A DNA stretch of 38,201 nt from CAZUZD01 sp964624465. Lineage in GTDB: Bacteria; Planctomycetota; Planctomycetia; Isosphaerales; Isosphaeraceae. The DNA lies in NCBI GenBank assembly GCA_964624465.1, contig CAZUZD010000020.1, positions 1 to 38,201 of the forward strand. The letters run 5' to 3'. The notes beneath the pieces were generated by a model. That model was not told the DNA's origin and searched no databases. It saw only the letters and a list, made by a program, of their open reading frames with translations. This document shows, in pieces, positions 33,815-38,201 of this stretch (the stretch's first letter is position 1; every line of letters begins with the position of its first letter). A program made the position numbers and the translations under genes.

Positions 33815-33924
33815 ACAGACGGCCACAGCAGGGCCGAGGGCCGGCCCGCGCCGGCGCATCCGGCCGAAATCAGGGCCGGAGGGGCCCCAGGGCGTCAGGA
33901 AGGCATTGCATTCGAGGAGGCGAG

Positions 33925-33951
33925 ATGCTTAAAGTAGGCGACTCAATTTGA
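33925..33951 (+). CDS. Eight-codon open frame in the rpsO leader region (possible leader peptide)
   Basis: ATG 33925 follows a near-perfect ribosome site (GAGGAGG, 33914-33920) and reads M-L-K-V-G-D-S-I before a TGA. It ends 56 bases before the rpsO start. A real leader peptide could tune rpsO translation. However, the proposed rpsO promoter (33948-33977) overlaps its last codons, so it would be in the same transcript only if an upstream start is used. Confidence 0.3.
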   Translation: MLKVGDSI

Positions 33952-33977
33952 GCCGTGTTTCAGTTTGGCCCTGTACT
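33948..33977 (+). promoter_or_regulatory. Candidate promoter of rpsO-pnp
   Basis: TTGAGC (33948-33953), an 18-base spacer and TGTACT (33972-33977); each box matches consensus at four of six positions. The start of transcription would be about 25 bases before ATG 34008. The surrounding DNA is clearly AT-richer than its neighbours. Confidence 0.4.
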
Positions 33978-34007
33978 GACGGACGGGCCGCGGTTGTGGG
34001 GCGTGCG

Positions 34008-34277
34008 ATGTCGATCACCAAAGAGAAGAAGCAGGAGATTATCACCTCGTTCGGCCGCGCGGATGCGGACACCGGCTCGCCGGAGGTGCAGATTGCCCTC
34101 CTGACGGCCCGGATCAACGACCTGACCGAGCACTTCAAGTCGCACAAGAAGGACCACGCCAGCCGCCGCGGGCTGCTGATGATGGTCTCCAAGCGGTCCA
34201 GCCTGCTGAAGTATCTCCGGCTGCACAACCGCAAGAGCTACCTGGAAGTCATCGGCCGGCTCGGCCTCCGTAAGTGA
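34008..34277 (+). CDS. rpsO: 30S ribosomal protein S15
   Basis: 89 aa, exactly the usual length. The sequence carries the family signature D-T-G-S-P-E-V-Q-I-A-L-L-T, then I-N-D-L-T-E-H and R-R-G-L-L-M-M-V-S-K-R. S15 binds the three-way junction of helices 20-22 in 16S rRNA early in 30S assembly and helps form an intersubunit bridge. In several bacteria it also represses its own mRNA. The start is ATG 34008; the open frame extends about 60 bases further, but only this one aligns with the family. It is followed 188 bases on by pnp, the arrangement found in many bacteria. Confidence 0.98.
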   Translation: MSITKEKKQEIITSFGRADADTGSPEVQIALLTARINDLTEHFKSHKKDHASRRGLLMMVSKRSSLLKYLRLHNRKSYLEVIGRLGLRK

Positions 34278-34364
34278 CCGGACGCGGGCGGACTGGCGCG
34301 TCGCGCCCCAGTGGCTGTCACCCCGCTCCGCCCCTCCCTTCGCTTTTCCTCTGAATTTGCGACT

Positions 34365-34401
34365 GCCCGACGCCCCGGCTCTCGGAGCCGGTGGGTCGGG
34401 C
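34365..34401 (+). promoter_or_regulatory. Long hairpin in the pnp leader
   Basis: Outer arms 34365-34371/34395-34401 (7 bp) and inner arms 34375-34380/34386-34391 (6 bp) are separated by a three-by-three internal loop and capped by a five-base loop. It lies 64 bases before the pnp start. In enteric bacteria a stem-loop at the same place is cut by RNase III and lets PNPase repress its own mRNA. The same role here is inferred. Confidence 0.5.
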
Positions 34402-34465
34402 GGCCCGGTTCTGATCGCGATCATCGCACCCCGCGCCGGCACCCGACCGGCCGAGGTAGGTGTTC

Positions 34466-36730
34466 ATGGCAATTTCGGTGAAGCGACCGATTTCCGTGTC
34501 GCGCATGATCGGTGATCGCACGATCACGATCGAGTCGGGCAAGCTGGCCAAGCAGGCCAGCGGTTCCGTGGTCGTCCGCCTGGGCGACACGATGAGCCTG
34601 GTGGCCGTCGTGACGGCCAACCCCCGGGAGGGGATCGACTTCTTCCCCCTCACCGTCGACTATCGCGAGAAGACGTACTCCGCGGGCAAGTTCCCCGGCG
34701 GCTTCATAAAGCGCGAAGGTCGCCCCACGACCAAAGAGATCCTCACCTCGCGGCTGATCGATCGCCCGATCCGCCCGCTGTTCCCGCCCGCCTACAAGGA
34801 CGAGGTCCAGATCCAGGCCGGCCCGATCTCGGCCGACCGGAAGAATGATCCGGACGTCCTCTCGATCTTCGGCGCCTCGGCCAGCCTGATCCTCGCCGAG
34901 AACGTACCGTTCCTTGGCCCCATCGGCGCCGTCCGCCTGGCCCGGATCGAGGGCCGCCTGGTCGCCTTCCCGACCGTCGAGGAGATGCAGGCCAGCGACC
35001 TCGACCTGGTCGTCGCCAGCACCGATTCGACCATCGTAATGATCGAAGGGTTCGGCCAGGAGCTGCCCGAGCCCGAGATGTTCGCCGCGATCCGCGAGGC
35101 GCACCGGCTGAATCAGGACATCATCGCCATGCAGCACGAGCTGCGGGCGGAAGCCGGCCTGGCCCCGTACGTGAAGCCCGAGATCCGGGTCGATTCGCTG
35201 GTGCAGACCCTGCACGAGCGCTACGCTCACGACCTGAAGCAGTCCAAGCAGACCGTCATCAAGGCCGAGCGCAACGCCGCCGTCAAGGCGCTGCTGGAGC
35301 GGGTGCTGGCCGACCACGCCGCCCAGTACGCCGAGGAAGGCACCGAGAACGCGCCCACGCCGGCGCGGGTCAAGTCGGCCTTCTACGCCCTGCAGGAGCG
35401 GGTCGTCCGCGAGCTGATCCTCGACGGCCACCGCCCCGACGGCCGCGGCCCGAAGGACATCCGGCCGATCGCCTGCGAGGTCAGCCTGCTGCCCAGCGCC
35501 CACGGCTCGGCCCTCTTCCAGCGCGGCGAGACCCAGGCCCTCGTGACGACGGTGCTCGGCACCTCGGCCGACGAGCAGCGGGTCGAGGGCCTCATGGAAG
35601 AGACCTCGAAGAAGTTCATGCTCGACTACAACATGCCGTCCTACGCCGTCGGCGAGTGCCGCCCGATCCGTGGGCCCGGCCGTCGCGAGATCGGCCACGG
35701 CATGCTGGCCGAGCGCTCGGTCGCTCCGGTGCTGCCGCCGCCCAGCGAGTTCCCGTACACCATCCGCCTGGTCAGCGACATCCTCGAGTCCAACGGCTCG
35801 AGCTCGATGGCCAGCGTCTGTGGCGCCACCCTCGCCCTGATGGACGCCGGCGTGCCGATCTCCGACCCGGTCGGCGGTATCTCCACCGGCATCGTCTGCG
35901 ACGACGCCAGCGGCCGCTACGTCCTGCTCACCGACATCATCGGTGACGAGGACCACTTCGGCGACATGGACTTCAAGGTCGCCGGCACCCAGCGCGGGAT
36001 CACGGGCATCCAGCTCGACCTCAAGAACCAGGGCATCAGCGAGGCGATCGTCGAGGCCACCCTCGCGCAGTCCCGCGAGGCCCGGCTCGAGATCCTCCGC
36101 TCCATGCTCCGCGCCATCCGCCGGCCGCGCGAGGAGATCTCGCCGAACGCCCCGCGGTTGATCCAGATCCAGATCAACCCCGAGAAGATCGGCCTGATCA
36201 TCGGCCCCGGCGGCAAGACGATCCGCAAGATCCAGGAAGACACCGGCACCAAGATCGACATCGAGGACACCGGCATCGTCACGATCGCCTGCTCGTCGTC
36301 GGCCGGTGCCGAGGCCTGCCGCGACCGGATCCAGGCGATGACCGAGGGTGTCAAGATCGGCACCATCTACGAGGGCCGCGTCTCCGCCATCAAGGACTTC
36401 GGCGCCTTCGTCGAAATCCTGCCCGGCAAGGACGGCCTGGTGCACATCAGCGAGCTGTCCGACGGCTACGTCGGCTCGGTCACCGACATCTGCCGCGTCG
36501 GCGACCCGATGCTCGTCAAGGTCATCAGCATCGACGACCAGGACCGCGTGAAGCTCTCCCGCAAGGTCGCCATGGCCGAGCGTGGGCTCACCGATCCGTT
36601 CGCCGGCACGACCCCGCCCCCGGGTGGTGGTGATCGTCCCCCGCGTGGCCCCGGCGGTCCGGGCGGCCCCGGAGGCGAGCGTCGTGGCGATCGCGACGGT
36701 GGCCGCCGCGACGGCGGTCGCCGCAGCTGA
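34466..36730 (+). CDS. pnp: Polyribonucleotide nucleotidyltransferase (PNPase)
   Basis: 754 aa, a full-length PNPase. Domains: first RNase PH-like core (about 10-145), linking helical domain (about 150-320), second RNase PH core (about 325-555, with G-R-R-E-I-G-H-G and S-N-G-S-S-S-M-A), KH domain (about 566-620, G-L-I-I-G-P-G-G-K-T-I) and S1 domain (about 632-703, G-A-F-V-E-I and D-G-L-V-H-I-S-E-L). The last ~40 residues are an Arg/Gly-rich tail not found in E. coli PNPase. The enzyme degrades RNA from the 3' end with phosphate, or adds nucleotides in reverse, and is a core part of RNA turnover. ATG 34466 is preceded by GAGG nine bases upstream. It is in a unit with rpsO. Confidence 0.98.
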   Translation: MAISVKRPISVSRMIGDRTITIESGKLAKQASGSVVVRLGDTMSLVAVVTANPREGIDFFPLTVDYREKTYSAGKFPGGFIKREGRPTTKEILTSRLIDRPIRPLFPPAYKDEVQIQAGPISADRKNDPDVLSIFGASASLILAENVPFLGPIGAVRLARIEGRLVAFPTVEEMQASDLDLVVASTDSTIVMIEGFGQELPEPEMFAAIREAHRLNQDIIAMQHELRAEAGLAPYVKPEIRVDSLVQTLHERYAHDLKQSKQTVIKAERNAAVKALLERVLADHAAQYAEEGTENAPTPARVKSAFYALQERVVRELILDGHRPDGRGPKDIRPIACEVSLLPSAHGSALFQRGETQALVTTVLGTSADEQRVEGLMEETSKKFMLDYNMPSYAVGECRPIRGPGRREIGHGMLAERSVAPVLPPPSEFPYTIRLVSDILESNGSSSMASVCGATLALMDAGVPISDPVGGISTGIVCDDASGRYVLLTDIIGDEDHFGDMDFKVAGTQRGITGIQLDLKNQGISEAIVEATLAQSREARLEILRSMLRAIRRPREEISPNAPRLIQIQINPEKIGLIIGPGGKTIRKIQEDTGTKIDIEDTGIVTIACSSSAGAEACRDRIQAMTEGVKIGTIYEGRVSAIKDFGAFVEILPGKDGLVHISELSDGYVGSVTDICRVGDPMLVKVISIDDQDRVKLSRKVAMAERGLTDPFAGTTPPPGGGDRPPRGPGGPGGPGGERRGDRDGGRRDGGRRS

Positions 36731-36772
36731 GCCGGTCGACCGTCCCGGTCGATCTGCCGATTGTCTGACCCT

Positions 36773-36800
36773 GGAGCCGCCCGCAACCGTGGGCGGCTCC
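36773..36800 (+). terminator. Hairpin after pnp
   Basis: A perfect 10-bp GC-rich stem (36773-36782 with 36791-36800) and an eight-base loop, 42 bases past the pnp stop. Only a short mixed T/C stretch follows, so termination may need Rho or the hairpin may act mainly to protect the 3' end. Confidence 0.55.
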
Positions 36801-36973
36801 TCCGATCCCCTGGGGGCCCGGTCAACGCGCTACGGGCGTGTCTTGATCGGGCCCCTCGTGGTTCGCCAAACTCAGCGGCCGCCACGCGACCCGGTCACCG
36901 GCATGCTGGCACCTGGACCGCGTCCCCCTGACTCCACCGCACGCCCTCCTGTCCGTTTCCCGGAGTTCCGACC

Positions 36974-37792
36974 ATGGACCCGTCCCGATCTGCTCGATCG
37001 GAGACCGAACGGTCGACGGGGCCCGGGGCTCCTGCAATCATGGAGAGCCTCGCTGCGGGTGGCCCCGGAGACTCGCCGACCCCGGCCGAGCGCGACCTGG
37101 CCGAGGCGCGGGCGGCCACCAGCGAGGTGGCCGAGCTGGCCGGTCGCCTGGCCCACGAGATCCGCACCCCGCTGTCGACGATGCGGATGAACCTGGACCT
37201 GCTCGCCGAGGACTTTGAGCAGCCCGAGAATCAGCGCGAGCGGCGGGCTCTCATCAAGATCGATCGCGTCCGCAAGGAGAGCCACCGGCTCCAGGCCATC
37301 CTCGAGGATTTCCTCCGCTTCGTCCGGATCCAGGACCTGAAGACGCGACCCGTCGACCTCAACGACCTCGTCGACGAGGTGCGCGACTTCTGCGAGGGCG
37401 AGGGGCTGGCGCAGGGGATCGTCTCGCGCGCCGCCTTCGACCCGGGCCTGCCGCGCGTGCTGCTCGACTCGGAGCTGTTCAAGCAAGCGCTCTTCAACCT
37501 GATCCGCAACGCCCAGATCGCGATGCCGGACGGCGGTGAGCTGATCCTCACCACCCGCCGCGAGGGCCCGTGGGCCGTGCTCGACGTGGTCGACACCGGC
37601 GTGGGGATCCCGCCCGAGAACCGCGAGCGGATCTTCGAGGCCTTCGTCTCGACCCGGCCCGGGGGCAGCGGCCTGGGGCTCCCGACCACCCGCCGCATCG
37701 TCGAGGCTCACGGCGGCCGGCTCAGCGTCGAGAGCGAGCCCGGCCGCGGCTCGAAGTTCACCGTCCGCCTGCCGCTGCCCGACCCGGCCTGA
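36974..37792 (+). CDS. Soluble sensor histidine kinase
   Basis: 272 aa without membrane helices or a recognisable sensor domain. A disordered N-terminus (~1-40) and a short coiled coil lead into the dimerisation helix with H-E-I-R-T-P-L (His61, phosphorylation site). The ATPase domain has the N box N-L-I-R-N-A-Q-I-A-M, the G1 box D-T-G-V-G-I-P-P, the F box (I-F-E-A-F) and the G2 box G-G-S-G-L-G-L. All catalytic boxes are intact. It should autophosphorylate and pass the phosphoryl group to a response regulator, but none lies beside it; a single-domain receiver at 3739 in this window is one candidate, without direct evidence. The ATG has GGAG eight bases upstream. It follows pnp by 243 bases and converges with the DUF1501 gene. 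Confidence 0.93.
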   Translation: MDPSRSARSETERSTGPGAPAIMESLAAGGPGDSPTPAERDLAEARAATSEVAELAGRLAHEIRTPLSTMRMNLDLLAEDFEQPENQRERRALIKIDRVRKESHRLQAILEDFLRFVRIQDLKTRPVDLNDLVDEVRDFCEGEGLAQGIVSRAAFDPGLPRVLLDSELFKQALFNLIRNAQIAMPDGGELILTTRREGPWAVLDVVDTGVGIPPENRERIFEAFVSTRPGGSGLGLPTTRRIVEAHGGRLSVESEPGRGSKFTVRLPLPDPA

Positions 37793-37852
37793 TCTGGCCA
37801 CCTGGACCAGTCTCAACGCGGCCCGTGCGCTTCCGGGTCAGTCAACGCAATG

Positions 37853-37880
37853 ACGCCGCCAGCGGTGAAGCTGGCGGCGT
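37853..37880. terminator. Bidirectional terminator-like hairpin
   Basis: A perfect 11-bp stem (37853-37863 with 37870-37880) and a six-base loop between the convergent kinase (stop 37792) and DUF1501 (stop 37918) genes. There is no clear T run on either strand. Confidence 0.6.
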
Positions 37881-37917
37881 CGGAGGGGGGCGCATCGATG
37901 CCGGGGAGCGAGGTCGG

Positions 37918-38201
37918 TCAGGCGATCAGCTCGGGGATGACCTTCGAGGGCTCGACGCCGGTGAGCCGCTGGTCGAGGCCCTGGTAGCGGTACGAGAACT
38001 TCTCGTGGTCGAAGCCCATCAGCCGCAGGATCGTGGCGTGGAAGTCACGGATGTGGACCGGGTCCTTCACGATGTTGTAGCTGAATTCGTCGGTCTCGCC
38101 GTAGATCGTACCGCCCTTGCTGCCGCCGCCGGCCATCCACATGGTGAAGCAGCGCGGGTGGTGATCGCGGCCGTAGTTTTCCTTCGTCAGGCCGCCCTGC
38201 G
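37918..38201 (-). CDS. DUF1501 family protein, C-terminal part (cut by window edge)
   Basis: The last ~94 residues of a protein that starts outside the window. The visible end is typical of DUF1501: G-R-D-H-H-P-R-C-F-T-M-W-M-A-G-G-G, then K-G-G-T-I-Y-G-E-T-D-E-F, V-H-I-R-D-F-H-A-T-I-L and Y-R-Y-Q-G-L-D. These proteins share the alkaline-phosphatase/sulfatase fold and are very abundant in Planctomycetes. They usually follow a DUF1549/DUF1553 cytochrome protein and are exported by the Tat route. The frame runs open to the window edge, so an apparent internal ATG near 38142 is not the start. Function unknown; hydrolase activity has been suggested by fold only. Confidence 0.9.
   Translation of the reverse strand, partial: QGGLTKENYGRDHHPRCFTMWMAGGGSKGGTIYGETDEFSYNIVKDPVHIRDFHATILRLMGFDHEKFSYRYQGLDQRLTGVEPSKVIPELIA

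Noticed and set aside
33925..33995. M-L-K-V-G-D start resembling peroxiredoxin N-termini, possibly a pseudogene
   Set aside because: The likeness ends after six residues and the following codons show no thioredoxin-fold motif in any frame. It is too short to claim.

Overview
The window looks like a chromosomal segment of a planctomycete (Planctomycetota), most likely from the Isosphaeraceae. This is inferred from gene content and not from any marker RNA. GC is very high (roughly 70 % by eye), with strong G/C preference at third codon positions. Several families are typical of the phylum: a large PVC-type propeller/HEAT/CxxCH cytochrome c protein (4315-7386), the C-terminal end of a DUF1501 protein at the right edge, a DUF1570-like secreted metalloprotease, a BON protein with a Gly/Tyr/Pro-rich tail, and a MoxR/DUF58/vWA gene set. 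I see no rRNA, tRNA, CRISPR array, transposase or phage gene. This is ordinary chromosome rather than a mobile island.

Layout. 167-3355 (minus): a secreted BON protein, a small three-helix membrane protein and a Gly/Pro-repeat lipoprotein, with three minus-strand terminator candidates. 3739-7386 (plus): an orphan CheY-like receiver and the PVC-type haem protein. 7496-16505 (minus): a seven-gene run. In transcription order it holds an NHL-repeat lipoprotein, a 1043-aa vWA/GATase-like membrane protein, a MoxR AAA+ ATPase, a 126-aa membrane protein, a DUF58 protein, a 45-aa single-helix microprotein (9635-9772) and a 700-aa BatA-like vWA protein. It ends at a strong bidirectional terminator. 16637-20451: a Rieske protein, a plant-like RNase Z (minus), then a divergent PfkB-like gene overlapping a gene of unknown function. 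20557-22485: an ECF sigma factor and a 1.27-kb gene-poor stretch with clustered inverted repeats. 22486-25670 (minus): a tightly coupled trio of a membrane protein, a 2-hydroxyacid dehydrogenase and a DUF2079 protein. 25845-30249: an HpaI-type aldolase, two secreted proteins of unknown function and a uronate-isomerase-like enzyme. 30369-33814 (plus): a monofunctional CoaB, an acyltransferase and a metalloprotease. 34008-36730 (plus): the classic rpsO-pnp pair with a hairpin in the pnp leader. 36974-37792: a soluble histidine kinase. 37918-38201: the DUF1501 fragment.

How the genes fit together. The MoxR/vWA run is the most system-like part. A cytoplasmic AAA+ ATPase is encoded with three vWA-type proteins, two of them membrane-anchored, plus two small membrane proteins. 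This suggests a membrane-associated chaperone or maturation machine whose substrate cannot be told from the sequence. rpsO-pnp links ribosome assembly and RNA turnover. The RNase Z and CoaB are housekeeping enzymes of types that resemble plant and streptococcal relatives more than the common bacterial forms. Comparisons to named families are from memory; no database search was run.
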